From NCBI RefSeq assembly GCF_001499735.1, contig NZ_LN848257.1, positions 3,791,741-3,855,740 of the forward strand: a stretch of 64,000 bases of DNA, read 5' to 3'. This document shows positions 36,108 to 45,382 of this stretch, piece after piece. The position numbers and the translations under genes are program-made. The number at the start of each line of letters is the position of its first letter. Positions within the stretch are counted from its first letter, which is position 1. Source of the DNA: Thiocapsa sp. KS1. GTDB lineage: Bacteria > Pseudomonadota > Gammaproteobacteria > Chromatiales > Chromatiaceae. A model generated the notes under the pieces. It was not told where the DNA came from and searched no databases. It worked only from the letters and a program-made list of their open reading frames with translations.

Positions 36108-37120
36108 GCGCAACCGCCGCCTTGTCCACCCAACCGCAAACCCTGGATCTCGCGCTCGAGCCTGCCGACAACGTGCGGCTCGCCAATCTCTGCGGCCAGC
36201 TCGATCAGCACCTGCGTCAGTTGGAGCGCCGACTCGGCATCGAGATCAGCAATCGCGGTGTCAACTTCCGTCTGATCGGCGATCCGGAAGGCGTGCGCCT
36301 CGGCGAGCAGTTGCTGCAGGATCTGTATGCCGAGACCGCCGAGGCGGTTCTGACGCCCGAGACAATCCATCTCTGGCTCCAGGAGTCCGGGGCCGACGCG
36401 CTTTTGGAGTCGGCCGAGGATCGTCTGCCGGATGTCGTCATCAAGACCAAGCGCGGTCTGATCCGAGCACGCGGACCGAATCAGCAGAGCTATCTCCACG
36501 CGATTCTCAAGCACGACATCAACTTCGGCGTCGGCCCTGCCGGTACGGGCAAGACCTATCTCGCGGTGGCCTGCGCGGTCGAGGCGCTCGAATCCGACAG
36601 CGTGCGCCGGCTCTTGCTGGTGCGACCGGCCGTGGAGGCCGGCGAGCGTCTGGGGTTTCTGCCCGGCGATCTGGCCCAGAAGATCGATCCCTATCTGCGT
36701 CCGCTCTACGATGCGCTCTTCGAGATGCTGGGTTTCGAGAAGGTCACCAAGCTGCTCGAGCGCAACGTCATCGAGGTCGCCCCGCTGGCCTACATGCGCG
36801 GGCGCACCCTCAACGACTCCTTCATCATCCTCGACGAGGCCCAAAACACGACGCCCGAACAGATGAAGATGTTTCTCACGCGTATCGGCTTCGGCTCGAC
36901 CGCGGTGATCACGGGCGACGTGACCCAGGTCGATCTGCCGCGCGGGCAGCCCTCGGGTCTGCGTCAAGCGGTCGAGATCCTGAAGGATGTCGAAGGCATC
37001 AGCTTTACCTTCTTCAACGCCCGCGACGTGGTGCGTCATGCACTGGTTCAGCGCATCGTCAGTGCCTACGATGCCTTCGAGCAGCCGGTACCTCTGCGTG
37101 GGCGGGCGTCGACGGTATGA
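36104..37120 (+). CDS. ybeZ: PhoH-like ATPase (YbeZ)
   Basis: 338-residue cytoplasmic PhoH-family ATPase, a partner of YbeY in rRNA processing and ribosome quality control. Walker A is [11 protein letters not shown] (near residue 148), Walker [22 protein letters not shown], and [18 protein letters not shown] is the family signature. No ATG is available near the conserved N-terminus ([19 protein letters not shown]). The likely start is TTG 36104, which overlaps the miaB stop (TTGA). The 3' end overlaps the ybeY start (ATGA), supporting a coupled operon. Confidence 0.93.
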   Translation: MSATAALSTQPQTLDLALEPADNVRLANLCGQLDQHLRQLERRLGIEISNRGVNFRLIGDPEGVRLGEQLLQDLYAETAEAVLTPETIHLWLQESGADALLESAEDRLPDVVIKTKRGLIRARGPNQQSYLHAILKHDINFGVGPAGTGKTYLAVACAVEALESDSVRRLLLVRPAVEAGERLGFLPGDLAQKIDPYLRPLYDALFEMLGFEKVTKLLERNVIEVAPLAYMRGRTLNDSFIILDEAQNTTPEQMKMFLTRIGFGSTAVITGDVTQVDLPRGQPSGLRQAVEILKDVEGISFTFFNARDVVRHALVQRIVSAYDAFEQPVPLRGRASTV

Positions 37121-37632
37121 GCGGCGCCATGTCCGTGACGCTGGATCTGGATCTCCAGGTTGCCTGCGAGGCTTCGGATCTCCCGGCCTCGGCCGATTTC
37201 GAGCGCTGGGCTGTCGCGGCCATGGCGGGTCGGCGCGAGCACGCCGAGCTGACTATTCGCTTGGTGGATGCCGAGGAGGGCGCTGCTCTGAATCGCAGCT
37301 ATCGAGGGCGCGAAGGACCGACCAACGTCCTGTCTTTTCCGTTCGACCTGCCGCCGGGCCTTGATCCGCAGGATCCGATTGCCGACCTGCTCGGCGATCT
37401 GGTGATTTGCGTCGACGTGGTGCAGCGCGAAGCACGCGAGCAGTGCAAGGCCGTGCAGGCCCACTGGGCCCACATGGTGGTACACGGCGTCCTGCATCTG
37501 CTTGATTACGATCACCTTACAGAGCGCGATGCCGAGGAGATGGAAACCCTTGAATCGGGTATCCTCGGCGCGTTGGGATTTCCTTCACCTTACGAGGATC
37601 AGGCAGCACACGATGGCCAGCGATCGATCTAG
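37117..37632 (+). CDS. ybeY: Endoribonuclease YbeY
   Basis: 171-residue zinc endoribonuclease for 16S rRNA 3' maturation and 70S quality control. The metal motif is [11 protein letters not shown] (near residue 125), where the third His and both flanking His are kept but the usual Gly before Tyr-Asp is Asp. TNVLSFPFD and [11 protein letters not shown] are the other family motifs. The start overlaps the phoH-like stop by ATGA, and its 3' end overlaps the corC start by 20 bp. Confidence 0.93.
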   Translation: MSGAMSVTLDLDLQVACEASDLPASADFERWAVAAMAGRREHAELTIRLVDAEEGAALNRSYRGREGPTNVLSFPFDLPPGLDPQDPIADLLGDLVICVDVVQREAREQCKAVQAHWAHMVVHGVLHLLDYDHLTERDAEEMETLESGILGALGFPSPYEDQAAHDGQRSI

Positions 37633-38503
37633 CGAGGGCTTGCGTTCACGTAACTGGTTCGAGCGAATCGGCCAGATGCTCGGGGGCGAGCCACAAGACA
37701 AGGAGCAGCTCTTGGAGGTGCTCAAAGATGCGAAGGAGCGCGAGCTGCTCGATACGGATGCCTTGAGTATGATCGAAGGCGTGTTGCAGGTCTCCGATCT
37801 GCGCGTGCGCGACATCATGATTCCGCGCGCCGAGATGGTGTATCTCAGGCGCGACGACCCGCTCGAGAAAATCCTCCAGGTCGCGGTCAAGTCGGCACAT
37901 TCGCGTTTCCCCGTGACCGGCGACGACAAGGGCGAGGTGGTCGGCATCCTGCTCGCCAAAGACCTGCTGTCCTTCTGTCGAGATCACGGAGGACGCGCCT
38001 TCAACATCCGTGATCTGTTGCGTTCCGCGGTCTTCGTGCCCGAGAGCAAGCGACTCAATGTCCTGCTGAAGGAATTTCGTGCGAGCCGCAATCATATGGC
38101 GATCGTTATCGACGAGTACGGCAGTGCCGCCGGGCTCGTGACCATCGAGGACGTGCTCGAGCAGATCGTCGGCGAGATCGACGACGAGCACGACTACGAC
38201 GAAGGCCCTGGCATCTTTCGGCGCGGCAAGAACGAGTTCAGCGCCAAGGCCCGCACCACCATCGAAGACTTCAACGCCTATTTCGCCAGCGACTTCTCGG
38301 ACGAGGAGTTCGACACTATCGGCGGCCTGGTCGTGAACGCCCTGGGTCACCTGCCCAAGAAAGGCGAGTCGGTCGAGCTCGGCCGGTTCCGCTTCACCGT
38401 GATGCGCGCGGACAGCCGACGCGTTCACCTCGTGAGCGTCGAGGCGTTGGATTTCACCGAAGACACGCCCGATGTCTCGGAGGAGACCGCGCGTCCATCT
38501 TGA
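37613..38503 (+). CDS. corC: CorC/YbeX CBS-domain protein
   Basis: 296-residue cytoplasmic protein of the HlyC/CorC family, linked to Mg2+/Co2+ homeostasis and ribosome maturation. Two CBS domains span about residues 65-190 ([67 protein letters not shown] is the hallmark stretch). The C-terminal CorC_HlyC domain contains [26 protein letters not shown] 37613 overlaps ybeY. In many gammaproteobacteria lnt follows; here an RNase T2 gene does. Confidence 0.94.
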   Translation: MASDRSSEGLRSRNWFERIGQMLGGEPQDKEQLLEVLKDAKERELLDTDALSMIEGVLQVSDLRVRDIMIPRAEMVYLRRDDPLEKILQVAVKSAHSRFPVTGDDKGEVVGILLAKDLLSFCRDHGGRAFNIRDLLRSAVFVPESKRLNVLLKEFRASRNHMAIVIDEYGSAAGLVTIEDVLEQIVGEIDDEHDYDEGPGIFRRGKNEFSAKARTTIEDFNAYFASDFSDEEFDTIGGLVVNALGHLPKKGESVELGRFRFTVMRADSRRVHLVSVEALDFTEDTPDVSEETARPS

Positions 38504-38522
38504 GGGCGGGGGCTTGGAACCC

Positions 38523-39542
38523 ATGCAAGCGCAAGACCGACGCCTTCGCCCATTCCTGTTGTCGGTGTTTGTGCTGCTGTGGTCGGCTGCACCCCTTGCC
38601 GAGCGCCTTGATGCCGTCCTCGTCGCCGAGCAGCCCTGCCCGGCGACGGTCTCGATCAAACGGGACGAGAATCCGGGGGCGATCCAGCTTGTCCCCGGCG
38701 AGTCCTACCCTATCGCGGGAACGAATCGGGCCGATCCAAGCCACTACCGCTTGAGGTTCGAGGGCGCCGACCCGACGGAGCGTTGGGTCGAGATTCGGTG
38801 CGGTCGTCTTGCCGACGGCCCCGCGACTGCGCGTGCCGCGGATGCTCGTCAGTCGCAGATGTCGTCGGCGCGCGCGGGGTCGATGGAGGGCCAGCTCGTG
38901 CTGGCGGCGAGTTGGCAGCCGGCCTTCTGCGAGCTGCACGGGACGCGTCCCGAGTGTCGCGACCAGCCCCCCGAGCGCCCGGATGCGCGTCGCTTCTCGC
39001 TCCATGGCCTCTGGCCCCAGCCCATCGGCAACACCTATTGCGGGGTCGGCGAGCGGGAGCGGATGCTTTCCACCTCGGGCCGCTGGCGGCTCTTGCCGGT
39101 GCTCGATCTGGATCCGACGACGCGTGCGCGCTTGGACGCCTTGATGCCCGGAACCCGATCCGATCTGCAGCGTCATCAGTGGGTGAAGCACGGGACCTGC
39201 TACGGCACGGATGCGGACACCTATTTCAGGCATGCCATGATGCTGCTCGAGCAGCTCAATGCATCCGCCGTTCGCGTGCTGTTCGAGGAGAACATCGACC
39301 AACGCCTGAGCGCGACGCAGGTGCGGGCCGCATTCGACAACGCCTTCGGCAAGGGGGCCGGAGATCGGGTGCGTCTGAGCTGCTCCGAGGGGCTGATCGA
39401 GGAGCTTCGGATCGGTCTCAAGGGCGTGGTCGAGGATTCGGCCGAGCTCGGGTCCTTGATCCTGGCCGCTCCCAAGCGCAGCCCCGATTGTCGCGGCGGA
39501 TGGGTCGATCGCGCGGGTCTCGACGGATCCCGCGCGCGCTGA
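38523..39542 (+). CDS. Exported ribonuclease T2 family protein
   Basis: 339-residue secreted or periplasmic RNase of the T2/RNase I family, cutting RNA without base preference through a 2',3'-cyclic phosphate. Signal peptide RPFLLSVFVLLWSAAPLA is at residues 9-26. The two catalytic boxes are CAS1 FSLHGLWPQ and CAS2 HQWVKHGTCYG, with family cysteines present (FCELHGTRPECR, DCRGGW). A ~95-residue N-terminal extension separates the signal from the catalytic domain and resembles nothing I know. ATG 38523 gives the signal directly. The gene begins 19 bp after corC and may be cotranscribed. Confidence 0.9.
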   Translation: MQAQDRRLRPFLLSVFVLLWSAAPLAERLDAVLVAEQPCPATVSIKRDENPGAIQLVPGESYPIAGTNRADPSHYRLRFEGADPTERWVEIRCGRLADGPATARAADARQSQMSSARAGSMEGQLVLAASWQPAFCELHGTRPECRDQPPERPDARRFSLHGLWPQPIGNTYCGVGERERMLSTSGRWRLLPVLDLDPTTRARLDALMPGTRSDLQRHQWVKHGTCYGTDADTYFRHAMMLLEQLNASAVRVLFEENIDQRLSATQVRAAFDNAFGKGAGDRVRLSCSEGLIEELRIGLKGVVEDSAELGSLILAAPKRSPDCRGGWVDRAGLDGSRAR

Positions 39543-39603
39543 CTCACTGCGCGATCCTCCGTGTGACGCGAAGCCCGGGTCGTCGGATCGGGGCAGCCGG
39601 TGA

Positions 39604-40467
39604 TCAGGGTATCGGCGTGTCGAGCCGGTCGAGCCTCCATGCCGGTGCCGAGCGGCCTGTCTTCTCGCTCCCGAGGACGTCGGCGAGTCGCGGCAGCAGG
39701 TCCTTGAGTCGCTCCTCCAGACGCCAAGGCGGGTTGATCATCAGCATCCCGGAGCCGTGCATTCCGAAATCGTCGGTTTGGGGCCGTACGGCCAGCTCGC
39801 ACAGGAGTCCATTCGGGATGGTGCGTCGGATGCGGTCGATCAGCTCCACGGACCGATCGCGTTGGCGCCCCAGCCGCGGAAACCAGAGGGCGTAAACCCC
39901 GGTCGGCCAGCGTGCATGGGCGGCAATCAGGGCATCGGCGACGCGCGCGTACTCGGAAGCTTGCTCGAACGGCGGATCCATCAAGACCAGTCCACGGGCC
40001 GGTTTCGGCGGCAGGAGAGCGGCGAGGCCTTCCAGTCCGTCGCGACGGTGGATGCCCACCCGTCGGTCGCCGCCGAGATGGCGGCGCAGCGTCTGCCACT
40101 CCGTCGGGTGAAGCTCCATCAGGATCAGTCGGTCGTCGGTGCGCAAACCATGGGCGGCGAGCGCGGGGGAGCCCGGATAGGTTGCGAATCCGCCGTCCGG
40201 ATTGAGCGCCGCGATGGCCCCGAGATAGGCTGAAAGCTCCGGAAAGGCGTGGCGCCGCGCCCAGAGCCGTTCGATCCCGTGCCGAAACTCCGCGGTCTTG
40301 AGCGCCTGCTCGGACCCGAGGTCATACCGACCGGCGCCGGCGTGCGATTCGATGTAGACCAGCGGTTTGGGCTTCGCCAGGAGGGCTTCAAGCAGCAAGG
40401 CCAGAACTGAATGCTTGAAGACGTCGGCGTGATTGCCGGCGTGGAAGCCGTGAAGATAGCTTAACAG
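39604..40467 (-). CDS. rlmJ: 23S rRNA (adenine2030-N6)-methyltransferase RlmJ, non-standard start codon
   Basis: Cytoplasmic methyltransferase modifying A2030 of 23S rRNA. The first ATG-type start in the frame (40398) would cut off ~23 conserved residues. Reading upstream restores LSYLHGFHAGNHADVFKHSV, the invariant family N-terminus. The codon where Met is expected is CTG (40465-40467), with GAGGAG 10 nt upstream. The resulting 287 residues match the family's ~280. Further motifs are HAGAGRYDL, LMDPPFE (the catalytic DPPF), and LWFPRLGRQRDRS. No ATG, GTG or TTG is available at that point. Confidence 0.88.
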   Translation of the reverse strand: MLSYLHGFHAGNHADVFKHSVLALLLEALLAKPKPLVYIESHAGAGRYDLGSEQALKTAEFRHGIERLWARRHAFPELSAYLGAIAALNPDGGFATYPGSPALAAHGLRTDDRLILMELHPTEWQTLRRHLGGDRRVGIHRRDGLEGLAALLPPKPARGLVLMDPPFEQASEYARVADALIAAHARWPTGVYALWFPRLGRQRDRSVELIDRIRRTIPNGLLCELAVRPQTDDFGMHGSGMLMINPPWRLEERLKDLLPRLADVLGSEKTGRSAPAWRLDRLDTPIP

Positions 40468-40662
40468 GCCGATGCTCCTCGCGGATTTGGCGCCATTGAG
40501 AAGACGATCGCAATCGGAAAAATGCCCGGTATGCGCCGATCGACGCGATGACGCAGCACGCCGATGCGGTGCCTCGCGGGTGAGCTCACCCGCGAGGCCG
40601 GCCGCCGAGCGCTCTGTGCGTCCCGGGCGCCTGTGTAGCTCAACTGCGGATGTCGCGGACGG

Positions 40663-41553
40663 TCAGACCTTGCGGGCGTCCATCATGCGCTCGATGATGG
40701 GCTGGAGAATGACCTCCATCGCCATTCCCATCTTGCCGCCCGGAACGACCATGGTGTTGCGCCGCGACATAAAGGAATTGTGGATCATGGCCAGCAGATG
40801 CGGGAAGTCGATCTGAAGTCGCTCGGGGTCCCGGAAGCGGATGATGACGAAGCTCTCGTCCGGGGTCGGGATGTCGCGGGCAATGAAGGGGTTGGAGGTA
40901 TCGACGGTCGCCACGCGTTGGAAGTTGATGTCCGTCAGCGAGAACTGGGGCGTCACGTGGCGAATGTAATCCGGCATTCGGCGCATGATGGTGTCGACGA
41001 TCGCCTCGGCGGAATAGCCGCGTTCGGCGTTGTCCCGGAAGATCTTCTGAATCCACTCCAGGTTGATGATCGGCACGACGCCGACCCCGAGATCGACGTG
41101 TTGTGCGACGTTGTCGTCTTCGGTCACCACGAGTCCGTGCAGGCCCTCGTAGAACAGCACGTCCGTACCCTCGGGTAGATCTTCCCAGGGCGTAAACTGG
41201 CCGGCCTTGAGCTGGGTCCCGAGGCGCGCATTGTGGTGATCGGCCTCCGAGTCGCTGTGGATGTAATAGCGCTGCTTACCGGTGCCGCTCTCGCCGTAAT
41301 TGCGGAAGAGCTCCTCGAGGAGGTCGAAGCGATTGGCCTCGGGACCGAAATGGCTGAGGTTGCGGTGGGTCTCGGCGGCGCGTGCCATCTCGGCCTTCAT
41401 CTCGACCCGGTCGTAGCGATGGAAGCTGTCTCCCTCGATCACGGCGGCCTTGATGCCGTCGCGATAAAAGATATGCTCGAAGGCGCGCTTGACGGTGGTC
41501 GTACCGGCACCCGAGGAACCGGTTACCGCAACGATCGGATGTTTTTTGGACAT
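40663..41553 (-). CDS. prk: Phosphoribulokinase, type I
   Basis: 296-residue Calvin-cycle kinase converting ribulose-5-phosphate and ATP to ribulose-1,5-bisphosphate. The P-loop GSSGAGTTTVK starts near residue 12, then EGDSFHRYDR, the HSDSEADHHNARLGTQ substrate region, FYEGLHGLVV and NLEWIQKIFRD. The length and lack of the regulatory cysteine pair identify the proteobacterial octameric type, normally NADH-activated. No other Calvin-cycle gene is in the window; the divergent neighbour is an RpfC-like kinase. It is a key marker for autotrophic growth in this organism. Confidence 0.97.
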   Translation of the reverse strand: MSKKHPIVAVTGSSGAGTTTVKRAFEHIFYRDGIKAAVIEGDSFHRYDRVEMKAEMARAAETHRNLSHFGPEANRFDLLEELFRNYGESGTGKQRYYIHSDSEADHHNARLGTQLKAGQFTPWEDLPEGTDVLFYEGLHGLVVTEDDNVAQHVDLGVGVVPIINLEWIQKIFRDNAERGYSAEAIVDTIMRRMPDYIRHVTPQFSLTDINFQRVATVDTSNPFIARDIPTPDESFVIIRFRDPERLQIDFPHLLAMIHNSFMSRRNTMVVPGGKMGMAMEVILQPIIERMMDARKV

Positions 41554-41813
41554 AGTCTTCTCCTCGTTCTCTTGAGCTGAGGGCCTCGTCGCGGCCTGCT
41601 TCGATCGGGTTGCGATCGGGCTTCGATCGGTCCCGGGATCGGACCTGGAATCGGACTGGATGCGCGCGGACCGTTCAATCTCGTCTCGCGGCTTCGGGTC
41701 GGGGACGCGCCGAAATGCTCGAAACGATTCGCTAATATACCATGATCGATCTGTGCGGCAGCGCTCGCGGCAATCTGGCTCGGATCTGAAAACGCAGGCT
41801 CGGAGGGAAGGGA

Positions 41814-43952
41814 ATGAATGGAATGATCGCGCGTTTCGGCCTGTCGGAGGGGTTGGCGGGGAACCCCGAGTTTCAGTCCGCCTTGGTGCGCATCTCCGCC
41901 TGTCTGCTCGGCGCGCTCTACATCGCCGTCGGGGCGTTCACGGACTACTATCGGGTCGACGTTCCCTACTATGTAACGCTCTTTGCCATCTACCTGGCGT
42001 CCAATGTCGGTTTCCTGATCAGCATCGCGCGGCGTGCCGAATGGCCGGCGCGGGTCTACATCGGGATCTGCCTGGATATCGTTGCCATTAGTCTGGCGAT
42101 TTTCATCACGCGAGAGGCAATCAGTCCTTTCTATCTCCTGTACATCCTGGTCTTCATCTCGGCCGGGACCCGATTCGGCAAGCGCCATCTGGTGGTTGCC
42201 TCGTCGGTCGCGGTTGTCGCCTACAACATCGTCTTGATCGCGCTCGACGAATGGCATCTTCACACCTTCGAAGCGGCTTTCTTCCTGGCGCTGCTCGTGC
42301 TGTTGCCCTTGTATCAGTACTCCTTGCTGCGCAAGGTCCAGGATGCGCGTGCCGAGGCCGAAAGGGCCAATCAAGCGAGAGGCGATTTTCTCGCCTTCAT
42401 GACGCATGAGCTGCGTACCCCGTTGACCGGCGTCGTCGGTATGACCGAGCTCTTGCGAGGGACCGCGCTGGACGCGGAGCAGCGCGACTATGTGCAGGCG
42501 ATCGGCAGCTCGGCGGAGGTGTTGGGCGCGCTCATCGGCGACATCCTGGATTTGTCGAAGATCGATGCACGTCAGCTCGTCCTCGAGCGTCTTCCCTTCG
42601 ATCCGCGCCTTCTGGTGCGCGATGTCTGCAACGGGCTGGTCAGCCATGCGCGTGCGGCCGGCATCGAGCTGATCTGCGATCTGGACCCGACTGTTCCGCA
42701 TCGGGTTCTCGGCGACCCGCTGCGGGTACGGCAGATTCTCTCCAACCTGGCGGGGAATGCGGTCAAGTTCACCGCGCAGGGTCAGGTTCTGGTGCGCGCA
42801 AGCGCCGGGCCGGCCGACGCGCAGCTGAGCCGGCCGCACCTCCTTTTCGAGGTCCTCGACACGGGAATCGGCATCGCCCGGGAGACGCTCCCGCGCCTCT
42901 TCGAGCGCTTTCGACAGGCGGATGAGTCGACGACGCGACGGTTCGGCGGGACGGGGCTCGGTACGACCATCGCGCGCGAGCTGACCCTCATGATGGGCGG
43001 CACGATCGGCGTGGAGAGCGAGGAGGGTACGGGCAGCCGATTCTGGATTCGGCTGCCCCTGATCGAGGATCCCGCGCCGATACCCGCTCGGCCAGAGCGG
43101 CGGTTGGCCGACTCGAAGATCCTGCTCCTGGAGCGAAACGCGGCTTATCGTGACGTGGCCGCCGGGCTGTTCCGTCGGGAGGGTGCCGAATGCGTGGCGC
43201 TCGCCGAACCCGAGGATGTCGCGTTGGCCGAGCGCGCGACGACGCCTTTCGATCTCCTCGTCATCGCCGATCATCCGCAAGGGCGGGATCTGGTTGCGGC
43301 GCGCGCGCGGCTCATGACGGCACTGGGCGGCTTGGTACCCTGCCTCTTCCTGGTTTACCCCGGACGGCGTCCGGCGAACGATGCCACGGCATCGCCGTGT
43401 CTGGCCAAACCTTATCTTCCGGAGGATCTCGTCGCCGCGGCCGAAGCGCTCGTTGGACGTGCATCCACGCAGGGGGCGGAGGTCGTAACGGATGGATCGA
43501 CCCCTGCGCCGCGCGGTCTGCAACCAGTTCCGAACGCCGAGAGATGGCGCGTCTTGATCGCCGAAGACAACGAGATCGCGGCCAAGGTGATCACCAGCTT
43601 TCTCGGCAAGATGGGGTTTGCGCTGACCCGCGTCGGCGACGGCAAGGCGGCCTTGGCCGAGGCGTTGACCGGTGGCTACGGGATCGCGATCGTCGATCTG
43701 CGCATGCCCGAGCTGGACGGGATCGGCTTCGCGAAACGTTATCGCGCGCTGGCGCCCGACCGACCGATGCCGATCGTCGCACTGACCGCGAACGCTTCGG
43801 AAGACATCAAACGGGACTGCCTGTCGGGAGGGATGGATGCCTTTCTTTCGAAACCGGTCAGGCCCGACGAGCTGCGCGAAGTTCTGGAAGCAGCGCTCCG
43901 CTCGATTCCGGCCGCCAGCCTCCAGTTGCCGGTCATCGGTCAATCGATTTGA
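41814..43952 (+). CDS. RpfC-like hybrid sensor histidine kinase/response regulator
   Basis: 712-residue inner-membrane kinase. About five transmembrane helices within residues 15-165 and the junction YSLLRKVQDARAEAERANQA resemble RpfC, the DSF-fatty-acid sensor. HisKA has H198 (FMTHELRTPLTG). HATPase_c has NLAGNAVKFT, DTGIGIA and GGTGLGTTIA. A first receiver-like domain (SKILLLERNAAYRD) is degenerate. The C-terminal receiver is intact, with phosphoacceptor D628 (IVDLRMPELDG) and Lys in FLSKPV. No HPt domain is present, unlike RpfC. No rpfF/rpfG genes are adjacent. Signal and output are unknown. Confidence 0.88.
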   Translation: MNGMIARFGLSEGLAGNPEFQSALVRISACLLGALYIAVGAFTDYYRVDVPYYVTLFAIYLASNVGFLISIARRAEWPARVYIGICLDIVAISLAIFITREAISPFYLLYILVFISAGTRFGKRHLVVASSVAVVAYNIVLIALDEWHLHTFEAAFFLALLVLLPLYQYSLLRKVQDARAEAERANQARGDFLAFMTHELRTPLTGVVGMTELLRGTALDAEQRDYVQAIGSSAEVLGALIGDILDLSKIDARQLVLERLPFDPRLLVRDVCNGLVSHARAAGIELICDLDPTVPHRVLGDPLRVRQILSNLAGNAVKFTAQGQVLVRASAGPADAQLSRPHLLFEVLDTGIGIARETLPRLFERFRQADESTTRRFGGTGLGTTIARELTLMMGGTIGVESEEGTGSRFWIRLPLIEDPAPIPARPERRLADSKILLLERNAAYRDVAAGLFRREGAECVALAEPEDVALAERATTPFDLLVIADHPQGRDLVAARARLMTALGGLVPCLFLVYPGRRPANDATASPCLAKPYLPEDLVAAAEALVGRASTQGAEVVTDGSTPAPRGLQPVPNAERWRVLIAEDNEIAAKVITSFLGKMGFALTRVGDGKAALAEALTGGYGIAIVDLRMPELDGIGFAKRYRALAPDRPMPIVALTANASEDIKRDCLSGGMDAFLSKPVRPDELREVLEAALRSIPAASLQLPVIGQSI

Positions 43953-44018
43953 TGGCGCCTGCGCCTGTCATCAATCCTGCGGCTGGAGGCTGGAGGCTGG
44001 AGGCTGGATGCCCGACCC

Positions 44019-44735
44019 TCAGCCCGTTGCCGGTGCTGTTTCGGCGCCGACCGCTGCCGGAGCCGACTGGGCGAGCTTCACGGCCGCGCGTTGCTTCAGT
44101 CGCTTGTCGAGCACGTTCTTGAGCGCGATCAGTAGGCCCAGCCCGATGAAGGCGCCGGGGGGAAGGATCGCAATCAGGGCACCCTGAAAGTCGGGGCCGA
44201 GGTTGAGGGTCAGTACGCTGGCGGACGGTCCGAGCAGGAGGTCGGCCTGATAGAACAGGGTTCCCTGGGCGAGGAGCTCCCGCATGCCTCCGAGCACCAT
44301 CAAGACGAGCGTGGCGCCGAGGCCCATCGCCAGACCATCGAGCAGGGCGCGGTCGAGCCGGTTCTTCGAGGCAAATGCCTCGGCGCGTCCGATGATGATG
44401 CAGTTGACGACGATCAACGAGATGAACAGCCCGAGCACCTGGTAGAGCTGGAAGAAAAACGCCTGCATCGTCAACTCGACGATGGTAACGAACGAGGCGA
44501 TCACCAGCACGAAGATGGGGATACGAACCTCGGGGCGCACCAGGTGACGGATCAGCGACACGGTGCCGTTGGAGCAGGTCAGCACGACCGTGGTCGCGAG
44601 TCCCATCCCGAGACCGTTGGTCGCGCTGGTGGTGGTCGCCAGCAAGGGACAGAGACCGAGCAGGGCCACCAGAGACTGGTTGTTCTTCCAGAGTCCGTCG
44701 CCGATGATGCTGCCGTAGCTTTGCGGAGCGGCCAT
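44019..44735 (-). CDS. rnfE: Rnf complex membrane subunit RnfE
   Basis: 238-residue integral membrane subunit of the Rnf ion-translocating ferredoxin:NAD oxidoreductase. Six helices are visible. The start is [21 protein letters not shown], with [17 protein letters not shown] carrying the conserved Cys-containing helix repeat shared with RnfA (here LTCSN just after). It ends with a Lys/Gln/Ala tail. The start shares one base with the rnfG stop (TGATG), so the two are coupled. Last gene of rnfABCDGE. Confidence 0.94.
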   Translation of the reverse strand: MAAPQSYGSIIGDGLWKNNQSLVALLGLCPLLATTTSATNGLGMGLATTVVLTCSNGTVSLIRHLVRPEVRIPIFVLVIASFVTIVELTMQAFFFQLYQVLGLFISLIVVNCIIIGRAEAFASKNRLDRALLDGLAMGLGATLVLMVLGGMRELLAQGTLFYQADLLLGPSASVLTLNLGPDFQGALIAILPPGAFIGLGLLIALKNVLDKRLKQRAAVKLAQSAPAAVGAETAPATG

Positions 44736-45382
44736 CAGCTCGAGCTCCCGTCGGCGGCGATGCTGTCCGTGCTCGGTGCGAAGAGCGTGTCGCCCTGCTG
44801 TTGAACGTAGATCAGGGTGTTCTTGACCGCGTGGACGATCGCACGGGGCGTGATGGTCGCGCCGGTGAACTGATCAAACTCGCCGCCGTCGCGTTTGACC
44901 GCCCAACGCTCGGGTGTCGGATCCGAGAGTGACTTGCCGTCGAAGCTCAACACCCAGTCGGACTTGCGCTCCTCGATCTTGTCGCCGAGCCCGGGGGTCT
45001 CGTGGTGGAACAAGACGCGCACTCCGCCGATGGTGCCGTCACGTAGGACCGACACCAAGAGTTGAATCGGACCTGCGTAGCCGTCCGGCACGACCGGGTC
45101 CAGGATGACGGCGGTGGGCTCGCCGGCCTTGCGAACCCGATAGACGCGCGTGCTGTCGGCGCCCAAGAGGTCGCGGGCACTCACTTGGACAGTATCCTCG
45201 AGCGGGTCGTTGTCGAACTGGCCGTCCGGGATGATGGACTCGAGCTTGGTCTGCATCGCCACGCGTTGGTTCTCGGCGATACGCCCGTCCATCAGCTGGT
45301 GGGTTACGGCCACGAGCGCGACGCCGGTCACCGAGAAGGCGCTCAGCACGACGGCGGCGAGGACGATGGGGGCTGTCTTCAT
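44735..45382 (-). CDS. rnfG: Rnf complex flavin subunit RnfG
   Basis: 215-residue subunit with one N-terminal membrane helix ([21 protein letters not shown]) and a periplasmic FMN-binding domain. The flavinylation site is TGATIT (in [13 protein letters not shown]), where FMN is attached to a Thr by ApbE. An upstream [14 protein letters not shown] matches the family. ATG 45382 overlaps the rnfD stop (ATGA). It passes electrons between RnfC/B and the membrane subunits. Confidence 0.94.
   Translation of the reverse strand: MKTAPIVLAAVVLSAFSVTGVALVAVTHQLMDGRIAENQRVAMQTKLESIIPDGQFDNDPLEDTVQVSARDLLGADSTRVYRVRKAGEPTAVILDPVVPDGYAGPIQLLVSVLRDGTIGGVRVLFHHETPGLGDKIEERKSDWVLSFDGKSLSDPTPERWAVKRDGGEFDQFTGATITPRAIVHAVKNTLIYVQQQGDTLFAPSTDSIAADGSSS

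Noticed and set aside
41523..43943. A minus-strand 806-codon frame antisense to the hybrid kinase
   Set aside because: Arg/Gln/Glu-rich artefact opposite a gene with complete kinase and receiver motifs.
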